DNA of 64,000 nucleotides from Arthrobacter sp. ISL-65 (lineage in GTDB: Bacteria; Actinomycetota; Actinomycetes; Actinomycetales; Micrococcaceae): the NCBI RefSeq assembly GCF_018613795.1, contig NZ_JAGGPN010000017.1:1-64000 (forward strand), read 5' to 3'. Within the stretch, counting starts at the first letter, position 1. Each line of letters opens with the position of its first letter. The notes under the pieces were generated by a model. That model was not told where the DNA came from. It saw nothing but the letters and a program-made list of their open reading frames with translations, and ran no database searches. Of the stretch, positions 27,059 through 35,285 are shown one piece after another. The translations under genes were made by a program, and so were the position numbers.

Positions 27059-27838
27059 ATGATTGAAGTTATCTCCAACCGACTCAAAGGCCGCAGCGCC
27101 GTCATCACCGGCGGGGCCAGCGGAATCGGCTTGGCAACCGCCCGCCGGTTCGCCTCCGAAGGAGCGCACGTTGTCATCGCCGATCTCGATCCGACCGCCG
27201 GGCAGCGTGCCGCTGAAGAAGTCGACGGTCTGTTCGTCAAGGTCGATGTCACCAGCGAAGAAGAGGTCAAGAACCTCTACGCCGTGACCAACGAAACCTA
27301 CGGAAGCGTCGACATCTCCTTCAACAACGCCGGAATCTCCCCGGCGGACGACGCCTCCATCATTGACACGGGAATCGAGGCATGGCGACGGGTCCAGGAA
27401 GTGAACCTCACTTCCGTGTTCTACTGCTGCAAATACGCGCTGCCGTACATGCAGGCGCAGGGCAAAGGATCGATCATCAACTCGGCGTCCTTTGTGGCCG
27501 TGATGGGCGCGGCCACTTCCCAGATTTCATACAGCGCCTCCAAGGGCGGCGTCCTGTCGATGAGCCGAGAACTGGGGGTCCAGTTCGCCCGTGAGGGCAT
27601 CCGGGTAAACGCCCTGTGCCCCGGCCCGGTCAACACGCCCCTCTTGAAGGAGCTCTTTGCCAAGGACCCCGAGAAGGCCGCCCGCAGGCTGGTCCATGTT
27701 CCCCTCGGCAGGTTCGCCGAACCCGAGGAGCTGGCCGCTGCCGTTGCATTCCTCGCCAGCGATGATGCGTCATTCATCACCGCTTCCACCTTCCTTGTCG
27801 ACGGCGGTATTGCCGGAGCGTACGTAACGCCGGAGTAA
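27059..27838 (+). CDS. Short-chain dehydrogenase/reductase (SDR)
   Basis: This 259-aa classical SDR has the Rossmann nucleotide motif TGGASGIG (about 17-24), NNAG, and the catalytic Ser...Tyr-x-x-x-Lys (YSASKGG), with the C-terminal CPGPVNTPLL substrate loop. It ends the amine operon, 20 bp after the aldehyde dehydrogenase and with AAGGA upstream. In related clusters such an enzyme oxidises an alcohol, amino-alcohol or 3-oxoacyl intermediate; the actual substrate cannot be told from the sequence. A perfect 13-bp hairpin follows at 27850-27886. Confidence 0.88.
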   Translation: MIEVISNRLKGRSAVITGGASGIGLATARRFASEGAHVVIADLDPTAGQRAAEEVDGLFVKVDVTSEEEVKNLYAVTNETYGSVDISFNNAGISPADDASIIDTGIEAWRRVQEVNLTSVFYCCKYALPYMQAQGKGSIINSASFVAVMGAATSQISYSASKGGVLSMSRELGVQFAREGIRVNALCPGPVNTPLLKELFAKDPEKAARRLVHVPLGRFAEPEELAAAVAFLASDDASFITASTFLVDGGIAGAYVTPE

Positions 27839-27849
27839 GCAGCGAGTTC

Positions 27850-27886
27850 ACTCCTGAGGGCCACGACGGGCGCGGCCCTCAGGAGT
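27850..27886. terminator. Bidirectional hairpin terminator between convergent genes
   Basis: The arms ACTCCTGAGGGCC (27850-27862) and GGCCCTCAGGAGT (27874-27886) pair perfectly over 13 bp. The hairpin lies between the SDR gene and the convergent nucleoside hydrolase gene. No long T-run follows on either strand. Confidence 0.65.
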
Positions 27887-27965
27887 CGAACGCCAAACGG
27901 ATACCGCCGATGGTTTGACAGCACATGCCGGCAACCATCGGCGGTTCAAGATCGGGTCGTCTCGC

Positions 27966-28967
27966 TCAGGCGACCGCCGCACCCGCGGTGATTGCCGCCG
28001 TCGGGCTTTCCGACGAGAACGCCAGCAGCGTCTCCACTAGGTGCGGCGCGAAGTCGCCGTCGAGCGACAGCACCACGCGGCATCGAGCGCCCGGCTGCTC
28101 CGGGTAGTCCATGTACAGTCCGCGCAGGTCGCAGACCGTCTGCCCGCGGCTCGGCCCTGACGTGGTATCGACGCCCACATGCACCACCGGCGCAACCGCC
28201 GCCGAAACGGCGCCCACCGCGAGCGCAGCGGCGAGGGGGTCGTGCATGGCGGAGCAGGCCCGGCCGAAGATGCCCTCGTAGAACCGGAAGTAGTAGCCCA
28301 GCATCTCCCCCAGCGCCCGCGGCACGGCACCGGAAGAGGCCAGCAGCTCCTGCCGGTGGTTCTCCTCCAGCACGTTGGTCATGGTCACATCCAGCGGCAC
28401 CAGGGTCACGTTCCAGCCGGCGGACAGCACCAGCGCGGCGGCCTCGGGATCGTTGGCGATGTTCGCCTCCGCCACCGGCGTGAGGTTTCCCGGGGCCAGG
28501 GCCGCGCCGCCCATGATCGTGATCTCCGCGACCAACTGCGGCAAAGAAGGCTCCAGCCGCAGTGCCTCCGCGATGTTGGTGAGCGGGCCGATGGCCAGGA
28601 CCCGCAGCGTGCCGGGATGCTCGTGGGCGAGCCGCACCAGCATCTCCGCCGCCGTTTCCGGCGCAAGGGAAACAGAGGACTCAGCAAGCTCAACTTCGCC
28701 GATGCCGTTGGAGCCGTGCACCCACGGCGCTCCCCCGCCGAAGGAACCGGCAAGCGGGTCGTGCGCGCCGAGGGCGACGGGAATGTGCGCGTGCCCGGCG
28801 AGCTCGAGCAGGTCCAGGGTGTTGCGGGCGCCGACAGCGGCACTGACGTTGCCGCTGACCGCGCCGATCCCCCGCAAGTCCGCCTGCGGGGAGGCGAGCA
28901 GGTAGGCCAGGGCGAGGGCGTCGTCGATACCGGTGTCGCAGTCGAGGTAGAACGGGTTGCTGGTCAT
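27966..28967 (-). CDS. Ribonucleoside hydrolase (IunH/RihA-type)
   Basis: This 333-aa inosine/uridine-preferring nucleoside hydrolase cleaves the N-glycosidic bond to release ribose and base. The Ca2+-binding N-terminal Asp cluster is clear (YLDCDTGIDDALAL, about 6-19), followed by the family's VSGN and GPLTNIA segments and a C-terminal MHDPLAAA Asp. The ATG at 28967 has AAGAAGA upstream. It is 34 bp downstream of an MFS transporter gene. The divergent gene is a ribokinase, so the trio imports nucleosides, cleaves them and phosphorylates the ribose. Substrate preference (purine or pyrimidine) is not decided. Confidence 0.92.
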   Translation of the reverse strand: MTSNPFYLDCDTGIDDALALAYLLASPQADLRGIGAVSGNVSAAVGARNTLDLLELAGHAHIPVALGAHDPLAGSFGGGAPWVHGSNGIGEVELAESSVSLAPETAAEMLVRLAHEHPGTLRVLAIGPLTNIAEALRLEPSLPQLVAEITIMGGAALAPGNLTPVAEANIANDPEAAALVLSAGWNVTLVPLDVTMTNVLEENHRQELLASSGAVPRALGEMLGYYFRFYEGIFGRACSAMHDPLAAALAVGAVSAAVAPVVHVGVDTTSGPSRGQTVCDLRGLYMDYPEQPGARCRVVLSLDGDFAPHLVETLLAFSSESPTAAITAGAAVA

Positions 28968-29001
28968 GGAAGCGGTTCTTCTTTCAGTTGGTGCGGAGGG
29001 G

Positions 29002-30435
29002 TCAGAGGGTCTCGCCCTTGGGGGCGGCGACGAAGAGGCTGACGATGAACGCGGCGGCGGTGATGGCCACGGAGATCCAGAGGGCGGTGGCGTAGCCGGC
29101 GGGCGTCGCCTGCGCGGCGAACGGGGCAACAATCACGACGCCGAGACTCGCCCCGATCCCGAAGGACGCACCGTTGATGCCGGGCAGGGACGCCGGGGCT
29201 TCCTTGGGCGAAAGCAGGACGGAGAGCCCATTGATGGCCGTGAGGAAGAGCCCGTTGTAGAAGATGCCGAGGGCCGCGACGGCGATCATTACCGCCACCT
29301 GGTTGTCGGCAAACAGAGCGGCAGCGATAGCGCAGGCCAAACTCAGGGCAGTGCCGGTCCGCAGGGTCTTGATCCAGCCGCGGCGGCCGGCGAGCCACCC
29401 GGCCAAAGGCGCCGCGAAGACGCCAATGAGCGCGGCCGGGGTGAGGAACAGCAGGGCCGAGAGGGACGCACTGAGCCCGAACCCGGCGTCGGAATCCTGG
29501 CTGAGCAGCACCACGGTGAAGTTCATGACGGCGAAGATCCCGGCGAGCGTCAGCACCGTCGTGGCGATGACGGGCCACACCTGGCGGGAGCGCAGGTGGT
29601 GGACGGCAATGAGCGGGTGGCTGCGCCGTTTCTCGATCATCCAGAAGGCTGCGAAGGACGCCACGGTGCCGGCCAGCAGCGCCAGGGTGCCGGGAGCGGT
29701 CCAGCCGGCGGCCGAGCCGCCGGAGACGAAGTAGGTGATGAACACCAGAAACACCGAGAGGGAGCCCGCGCCCCACCAGTCCATCGCGCCGCGGACGCCG
29801 TGCGGCCGTCCCTTCGGGACGGTCCTGAGGATGCAGACGGCGGCGACGGCGGTGAGCACCAGCACGACGGCGAAGATGGACCGGAAGCCGAGGGTCTCGG
29901 ACATCAGGCCGCCGACGTAGCCGTCCACTCCCCCGATGCCGCCGTTGATGGCGGCGATGATGCCCACGGAGGTGCCGAAGACGCGCGGCTGCAGGTTTTC
30001 GCTGAGCACGATGTAGGACAGGGCGAAGACCGCACTGGACACGCCCTGCAGGAAGCGGCCCGCAATGAGCAACGGCAGGGTGGGCGCGGCGATGCAGAGG
30101 ACGGTGCCGGCGCCCATGATCGCCAGCACCAGCAGGAGCGCGGTGCGGCGGCCGATGAAGTCGCTCCACCTGCCGATCACCGGGCCGGCGATGGCGCCGG
30201 CGAGGAAGAACATGGACTGTACGGGGGCGGCGCTGTCGGCGGCCAGGCCGAAGCTGGCGGCAATCTGCGGCAGTGCCGGGGTGACCATGCTGGCGTTGAG
30301 CTGGAAGGACAGCACGCCGAGCAGCAGGGTGGAAATGAGCAGGGCGGCGCGGCGGCCGCTGAGTCTGGTCTGGTGCACGTCTTCATTTTCGACGGCGGAC
30401 GGGGGCGAAGCAGTGCCGGCGGGTGGTGTGTTCAC
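29002..30435 (-). CDS. MFS transporter, probable nucleoside/drug permease (14-TM DHA2-like)
   Basis: This 477-aa major facilitator protein has many hydrophobic segments. It carries the MFS motif in loop 2-3 (GRWSDFIGRRTALL) and motif C-like glycines in helix 5 (INGGIGGVDGYVGG). I chose the GTG at 30435 because AAAGGAG lies 6 nt upstream; the open frame to 30528 includes the promoter and operator. It is co-directional with the nucleoside hydrolase and divergent from ribokinase, so nucleoside uptake is likely, although sequence alone also allows an exporter role. Confidence 0.82.
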   Translation of the reverse strand: MNTPPAGTASPPSAVENEDVHQTRLSGRRAALLISTLLLGVLSFQLNASMVTPALPQIAASFGLAADSAAPVQSMFFLAGAIAGPVIGRWSDFIGRRTALLLVLAIMGAGTVLCIAAPTLPLLIAGRFLQGVSSAVFALSYIVLSENLQPRVFGTSVGIIAAINGGIGGVDGYVGGLMSETLGFRSIFAVVLVLTAVAAVCILRTVPKGRPHGVRGAMDWWGAGSLSVFLVFITYFVSGGSAAGWTAPGTLALLAGTVASFAAFWMIEKRRSHPLIAVHHLRSRQVWPVIATTVLTLAGIFAVMNFTVVLLSQDSDAGFGLSASLSALLFLTPAALIGVFAAPLAGWLAGRRGWIKTLRTGTALSLACAIAAALFADNQVAVMIAVAALGIFYNGLFLTAINGLSVLLSPKEAPASLPGINGASFGIGASLGVVIVAPFAAQATPAGYATALWISVAITAAAFIVSLFVAAPKGETL

Positions 30436-30480
30436 ATCAAACTCCTTTGTTCTGCAGGCTGGTTCTGCCATGGGATGTGA

Positions 30481-30493
30481 GTTGTTATACAAC
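30481..30493. promoter_or_regulatory. Palindromic operator between the MFS/hydrolase and ribokinase genes
   Basis: GTTGTTATACAAC (30481-30493) has perfect 5-bp arms. A related GAACAAGTACAAC follows at 30514-30526. Both lie in the divergent promoter region, suggesting joint control by a regulator that is not encoded nearby. Confidence 0.5.
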
Positions 30494-30574
30494 CATGTAT
30501 GACGAACAAGTACAACCGTGCCGTACACTATTTCCTAATCCAGCCACCCTTGGCTTACCCGAGAGGACTTCCTC

Positions 30575-31447
30575 ATGAGCACTCGACTTCCTGCCGTCAC
30601 CGTCGTCGGCAGCATCAACCTCGACATCATCGCCACCACGGACCGGCTTCCCACCGCTGGCGAGACCGTCGGCGGCGGCGTCCTGCAGCAGCAGCCCGGC
30701 GGCAAGGGAGCCAACCAGGCCGTGGCCGCCGCGCGGCTGGGCGGAAGTGCCCGGATGATCGGTGCGGTGGGTAACGACGCCCAGGGCCGCCTCATGCTGG
30801 ACGCGCTTTCTTCGGCTGGGGTGGACACTGCTGACGTGGCCGTGCTCGACGGCGACGCGACAGGCACCGCGCTGATCGTGGTGGACCGCGACGGCGAGAA
30901 CCAGATCGTGGTGTGTCCGGGGGCCAACTCCGGGTTTTCTATGGAGGGCGTTGAGTTCGAGGCCGACGAGACGGTGCTGTGCCAGCTCGAGGTCGGCCTG
31001 CCAGTGGTGCTCGAGGCCGCCCGGCGCTCCACTGGGTTCTTCGTCCTGAACGCGGCCCCCGCCATGGACCTGCCGGCGGAGCTGCTGGAGCGGTGCGACC
31101 TGGTGATCGTCAACGAGACCGAGTACGCCCTCATCCCGGCGTTGGCTACTGCGAAGCTCGTCGCGGTGACGTACGGAAAGGACGGGTCCGCGATGTTCGA
31201 GCACGGCCGGAAGGTGGCGGAGGCCCCGGCGTCTACGGTTACGGTGGCTAACACCATTGGCGCCGGTGACGCGTTCTGCGCGGCGCTGGTTCTGGCGCTA
31301 CGGGCGGGGCTGGATTATGGGCGAGCGCTTGCGGTGTCGAATGCTATCGGGGCCGATGCTGTGGGTGATCCCTCGTCGCAGCCGGCGCTGGGGCGACTGG
31401 AGGACTACGTTGCCAGAGTGACCGGAGTCGACGTTGCCGGGCAGTGA
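30575..31447 (+). CDS. Ribokinase (PfkB family)
   Basis: This 290-aa sugar kinase would phosphorylate ribose freed by the adjoining nucleoside hydrolase. Signatures are GSINLDI near the N-terminus, QQQPGGKGANQAVAAARLG (ribokinase substrate segment), and NTIGAGDAFCAALVLAL with the catalytic Asp near the C-terminus. The ATG at 30575 has GAGAGGA upstream. It is divergent from the MFS-hydrolase operon, with palindromes in the shared promoter. It is clearly of the ribokinase/adenosine-kinase branch; ribose as substrate is inferred from context. Confidence 0.9.
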   Translation: MSTRLPAVTVVGSINLDIIATTDRLPTAGETVGGGVLQQQPGGKGANQAVAAARLGGSARMIGAVGNDAQGRLMLDALSSAGVDTADVAVLDGDATGTALIVVDRDGENQIVVCPGANSGFSMEGVEFEADETVLCQLEVGLPVVLEAARRSTGFFVLNAAPAMDLPAELLERCDLVIVNETEYALIPALATAKLVAVTYGKDGSAMFEHGRKVAEAPASTVTVANTIGAGDAFCAALVLALRAGLDYGRALAVSNAIGADAVGDPSSQPALGRLEDYVARVTGVDVAGQ

Positions 31448-31599
31448 ATGGTCTCAAGGCCAGCGACCGCGGCCGACTACTGAGCGGCCGACTGCTAAGA
31501 GCTCCGGCGGATCACACCGGATGCGGATGTCCATGGGCGCCAATTTGACGGCAGCCATCCGTACATGCAGATCTTGGATAAAATGAGCTGGGGTTCCGT

Positions 31600-31730
31600 G
31601 TGCTCGCACTTGATCCGGCTGTTCAAGGTGCTGACCATGTTCTCTACAAGTCCTTGGGGTTCGAGAGGGTCCCGACTCGCGGCACGTGCCCGGCAAGGAC
31701 GTAGTTCTCTGGGTGTTCGGCTTGAATCGT
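31600..31730 (+). pseudogene. C-terminal fragment of a GNAT acetyltransferase (frameshifted)
   Basis: One frame encodes VLALDPAVQGADHVLYKSLG then FERVPTR, the usual end of a GNAT acyltransferase. A one-base shift near 31685 continues it as VPGKDVVLWVFGLN. There is no start, and upstream DNA does not encode the acetyl-CoA-binding motif. It abuts an opposite-strand helicase fragment, so two unrelated broken genes were joined here at the edge of the defence island. Confidence 0.65.
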
Positions 31731-31910
31731 TGGAGACACCGCAAGGGCATCGAGCTGGCCGATGTCGTAGCTGCCGCGCTTCCACTCCAAGCGCCTGAGG
31801 TCGACGTCGTTGGAGACGCCGAAGTAGTGGAAGGGCACAAGCAGATTCGCGTCGAGAGCGTCCCACAAAGGCAGCTCGCTGGCAGGCCGGCTGTCGACGA
31901 GGATTGAGCG
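31644..31910 (-). pseudogene. Fragment of a DUF3427-type DEAD/DEAH-box helicase
   Basis: The frame encodes LWDALDANLLVPFHYFGVSN, then DVDLRRLEWKRGSYDIGQLD, the segment that follows the Walker B/SAT region in DUF3427-containing helicases. Homology stops near 31750, where the GNAT fragment on the other strand begins. The ATP-binding motifs, the rest of the helicase and a start codon are missing, and a TAG lies just upstream near 31916. Such helicases are common in defence islands, so this may be a scar of an older system at the same site. Confidence 0.6.
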
Positions 31911-31973
31911 AGGGCGTGCCTACTTTGTCCATGGAACCTGGTATCCTGGAGTGTCGAATATCAAGGGGTGCAC

Positions 31974-33431
31974 GTGTTTCCAATCATTGATCTCTTCGCT
32001 GGGCCAGGAGGCCTGAACGAAGGATTTTCCAGCGTACGAGACGAGAACGGTGCCTTCGTATACAACACCTTGGCCTCGTTCGAGATGGACAGCTTCGCCT
32101 GCCAGACTCTTCGCTTGCGTGCCACATACAGGGAGTTAGTTCGCTCAGGGACCGACCTTGGATCTTACTTCGACTACATCCAGGGCAAGAAGACTTGGCA
32201 GTCCGTTCTCACTGGTGACTTTAGGGATGCATACTTCGCCGCAAAGACTCACGTTTACCAAGTCGAACTGGGCGCAGATAACCGGCCTGAAGTAGATGAC
32301 TTCATCGAGAAGCAACTTGGCCCCGAAAGCGACCGAGGGCACTGGGCCCTTATCGGTGGGCCTCCATGCCAGGCGTATTCGCTGGCTGGCCGATCGCGTC
32401 GCACCGGTGACGACACGTTCGCCTTGGACCACAAGCATTTCCTTTACAGGGAATACCTGCACATCCTCGGCAAGTTCAAGCCGACGATCTTTGTCATGGA
32501 GAACGTCAAGGGGCTGCTCTCGTCAAAAAACGGGGACAGCAGCATGTTTCAAACAATTCTCGGAGACCTTGCCAACCTCCCAGGTGGCACTCACTACGAG
32601 ATCCGATCTCTGGTGGTCGATGCCGAGCCGTCAGACTTGGAACCGTCGGACTTCATTATCCGGGCTGAGGAATACGGTGTCCCGCAAAAGCGCCACCGCG
32701 TCATCCTGCTGGGTGTAAGAAGCGACATCGCTCCCGACCTGCCGCGAAGCGTTCTAAAAAAGGCGGACGGCGCCGTGACGGTGCGAGCTGCGCTGCAGAC
32801 CATGCCGGCGGTGCAAGCCGCAACGTCATCACGCCGACCGGGAAATGACCTCGATTGGGAAGACGTTCAAGCACAGGCCTTGAAGGAAGTGAGATCTTCT
32901 AAGCCGGTCAACAAGGTTGACCCCGTCAAGTCAGGGGTTTTGGCGGTCGATGCCTACGAAGCCTGGATCAACGAGAACGCACCCGAAATGACGATTCAGC
33001 ACGAACCACGCGCCCACATGGTCTCCGATTTGGCTCGCTACCGGGTCATGGCCGAACTTGCCGGCATGCTTGGAAAGAGCCCTAAGTACACGGATCTCCC
33101 TGCCGCGCTGCACCCCGAGCACAAGAACGTCGGCAGGGAGGGCGGTACACCTTTTACGGACCGGTTCCGCGTCCAGGTATGGGACGCTCCTTCGACGACT
33201 GTCGTTTCACACATCTCTAAAGATGGGCATTACTACATCCATCCGGATGCAAGCCAGACACGAAGCTTCACTGTGCGCGAGGCGGCACGTCTGCAGTCCT
33301 TTCCTGATAACTACTTCTTCGAAGGGCCCAGGACCCAGCAGTTCCACCAAGTAGGGAACGCGGTGCCGCCACTGCTCTCTAAGCAGATCGGGGAAGTTGT
33401 GGCAGAGATGTTGGGATCCCTCACGGACTGA
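31974..33431 (+). CDS. C5-cytosine DNA methyltransferase of the island
   Basis: This 485-aa enzyme methylates cytosine at C5 in a specific DNA site, protecting the host from the nuclease complex encoded convergently. The C5 motifs are in order: FAGPGG (motif I, about 8-13), GGPPCQAYS with the catalytic Cys (about 132, motif IV), MENVKG (VI), PQKRHR (VIII), a long variable target-recognition region, and QVGNAVPP (X). I chose the GTG at 31974 because AAGGGG lies 6 nt upstream; a GTG at 31968 is too close to it. It is transcribed toward the operon, with a gap of about 120 bp, so it has its own promoter. It is less GC-rich than neighbours outside the island. Confidence 0.93.
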   Translation: MFPIIDLFAGPGGLNEGFSSVRDENGAFVYNTLASFEMDSFACQTLRLRATYRELVRSGTDLGSYFDYIQGKKTWQSVLTGDFRDAYFAAKTHVYQVELGADNRPEVDDFIEKQLGPESDRGHWALIGGPPCQAYSLAGRSRRTGDDTFALDHKHFLYREYLHILGKFKPTIFVMENVKGLLSSKNGDSSMFQTILGDLANLPGGTHYEIRSLVVDAEPSDLEPSDFIIRAEEYGVPQKRHRVILLGVRSDIAPDLPRSVLKKADGAVTVRAALQTMPAVQAATSSRRPGNDLDWEDVQAQALKEVRSSKPVNKVDPVKSGVLAVDAYEAWINENAPEMTIQHEPRAHMVSDLARYRVMAELAGMLGKSPKYTDLPAALHPEHKNVGREGGTPFTDRFRVQVWDAPSTTVVSHISKDGHYYIHPDASQTRSFTVREAARLQSFPDNYFFEGPRTQQFHQVGNAVPPLLSKQIGEVVAEMLGSLTD

Positions 33432-33553
33432 CCGTCCGTATTTTCTTGCTCAAGCGGCCATTTCGATACTAGAGATTGCGGGCGTTGGTCCTAACCACGA
33501 ATCCCAAGTTCCTGCCCGCAACGGCCCCCTCATCGTTTCCTCCGCTCAGCTAC

Positions 33554-34402
33554 TCAGAAGACAGGCCAATCAGTTGTAAACGCCCTCTCTTGGTTGTCTC
33601 TCTCCGAGGGGGCAGCCTGAGGCACACCTGTCTGGAGGCTCAGTGCGGCAGCCGACTCCACGAAAAGCGACGTGACGAACTCGTCTATTTGTTCAGCCGT
33701 CATTATGAATACTGACTGAACCGCCATTTTTCGGATTAATCTCTTCGTGACATCACGGAAGAGTTCCATCCGCCGAGTGGTGTTGGATTCGGAGGAGAAC
33801 GTCAGCAAGCGTGTCCCCAAAGCACGCGACAGCATTGGATAGCCACCAATGCGTGGTTTTTCCAGCAGGTTCACGACCTCGTCTTCGCCTAGTCTGCCTG
33901 CGAGCTCGACCCCCAAAAGGTGAACCCGCCACCAGAGCCGTCCTATGGTTGTCCTAGTCATATCGAACAGACGATCTTCAGAGATAGACCACTTCTTACC
34001 TTGACTGTTGAACTTCCCGTATCGCCACAGGACGACGTCCGGCACAACCGCCGTGTTGATGAAGTTCCATACATCGATTGAAGACGCGTCTGCGGGCATA
34101 ATGGTCATCTGCGCGTGAACCTCCGGGCCAACGCTTCTATCGAACTCGACCAGGTTCTTGCTGCTCACTGACGAAGGGAACCCGAACTCTTCGGCAATGC
34201 CTGAGATTTTCGATCGCAGGCCCATCAGTTCTTCGGAGCCGGCGCGCTGCCGAGCAAGAGGGTAATACTGTGCCTGAACCGTAGAGAGATCAATAGACGC
34301 ACCAATTTCACTCAGACTTTGCCTGCGCAACGCTTCCCAGGCTAAGGATGCTTCGTACAGCGGCATGCGGGGATAGCACAGCAAAACTTGCGGGTCCTTC
34401 AC
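33554..34402 (-). CDS. DUF6339-like protein, last gene of the Z1/GHL defence operon
   Basis: This 282-aa protein resembles the uncharacterised DUF6339 family, which I recall beside Z1-domain genes. It has no signal peptide or membrane segment. Noticeable features are VLLCYPRMPLYEASLAWEAL near the N-terminus, the Trp-rich RTTIGRLWWRVHLLGVEL in the middle, and a basic segment near RRMELFRDVTKRLIRKM. A GTG at 34402, 1 bp after the upstream stop and with GGTGG 8 nt before it, is my preferred start; a TTG at 34417 and a longer frame to 34510 are alternatives. No catalytic motif is seen. The family call is tentative; operon membership is firm. Confidence 0.6.
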   Translation of the reverse strand: MKDPQVLLCYPRMPLYEASLAWEALRRQSLSEIGASIDLSTVQAQYYPLARQRAGSEELMGLRSKISGIAEEFGFPSSVSSKNLVEFDRSVGPEVHAQMTIMPADASSIDVWNFINTAVVPDVVLWRYGKFNSQGKKWSISEDRLFDMTRTTIGRLWWRVHLLGVELAGRLGEDEVVNLLEKPRIGGYPMLSRALGTRLLTFSSESNTTRRMELFRDVTKRLIRKMAVQSVFIMTAEQIDEFVTSLFVESAAALSLQTGVPQAAPSERDNQERAFTTDWPVF

Positions 34403-34403
34403 G

Positions 34404-35285
34404 CTATCTGCCACCAACTTTCGCTTGCAGCTCCGCTTCCACACGACCTGGATCTTCCTGGTAACGCTGCCGCACTTGGTCCAAGGAAAGACCCAACATA
34501 CGAACCACACTGCTCAAGACGTATCCAAGAGATTCCTCTGGATATGACACCTGAAGGCTCAGCTCATCGTTACTCAGAGCCTCGCGAAGAAGCTGGCGCA
34601 TGAAATCAAGCTCGAGAAATCCTAGCCATGCCTGTGCATCCGGCGAATCGGAGTCTTCGAGCATGCGTGAAATAGATGGGTTGTCGATGTTCAGCCACAG
34701 CCAGATAGCCGCGGAGGCGCTAGCCGCCAAGTCACGCGTAGTCAACCGGAGCCACCAAAGCGAATTGTCGGAGCTCGGAATGCCATGATCCGCAAAGCTC
34801 ACAGGCAACATGGGAAGCCGGGGTGCGACACCTTCTAAGATGATCTTCCGGTCAATTCGAAACACGGTGTTTCCAAGCCGTTTCGGGGCAAAGGGACTCT
34901 CCGATGTGCGGCCAGCATGAAGAAGTGATATCTGAAACTCCAGGGACAGCGCTCCGGAAACCTGATATCCCGGAACGGTAAGGTATATCTGTTGGCGTCC
35001 ATTCCGAAGATTGTGAACGTCGGATCTCATGATGAGCGGGGTGCCCGAGGACCGGGCGATGAGGACCGCACCCAAAAGCGCGCTGGACGGCAGCCTGAGT
35101 CGGTGCAGTGTCTCGTCCAGGTCCAAGCCGAAGGAGCACTTGGCGTAGATGTCGTCGTAGTACGTCCAGTCTTCAGATAATGTCTCGCCGTCAGCCAGCG
35201 GAGCATCTCCAATGGCAATGTCCCACGCGAAAGTCGAGACGTTCTCAAACGGCAGGGTTAAGTGTCCGACACTAATTGCTTGCAA
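34404..35285 (-). CDS. Unrecognised defence-operon protein
   Basis: I do not recognise this 293-aa protein. It is soluble and acidic, and rich in beta-strand-like segments in the first two-thirds (QQIYLTVPGYQVSGALSLEF; FRIDRKIILEGVAPRLPML). A helical C-terminus of about 90 residues (FLELDFMRQLLREALSNDEL, SVVRMLGLSLDQVRQRYQED) follows. The TTG at 35285 has GAGGAG 7 nt upstream and overlaps the end of the GHL ATPase gene by 14 nt, so it is translationally coupled to it. Position suggests a subunit that links the ATPase to DNA or to the DUF6339-like partner; this is inference only. Confidence 0.75.
   Translation of the reverse strand: MQAISVGHLTLPFENVSTFAWDIAIGDAPLADGETLSEDWTYYDDIYAKCSFGLDLDETLHRLRLPSSALLGAVLIARSSGTPLIMRSDVHNLRNGRQQIYLTVPGYQVSGALSLEFQISLLHAGRTSESPFAPKRLGNTVFRIDRKIILEGVAPRLPMLPVSFADHGIPSSDNSLWWLRLTTRDLAASASAAIWLWLNIDNPSISRMLEDSDSPDAQAWLGFLELDFMRQLLREALSNDELSLQVSYPEESLGYVLSSVVRMLGLSLDQVRQRYQEDPGRVEAELQAKVGGR

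Noticed and set aside
28957..30480. 507-codon open frame on the plus strand opposite the MFS transporter
   Set aside because: The sequence is low-complexity Gly/Glu/His/Asp, typical of antisense high-GC DNA, and the true MFS gene is clear on the other strand.
33397..33715. Small plus-strand open frames at the end of the methyltransferase
   Set aside because: They overlap the methyltransferase end and the DUF6339-like gene on the other strand and show no ribosome sites.
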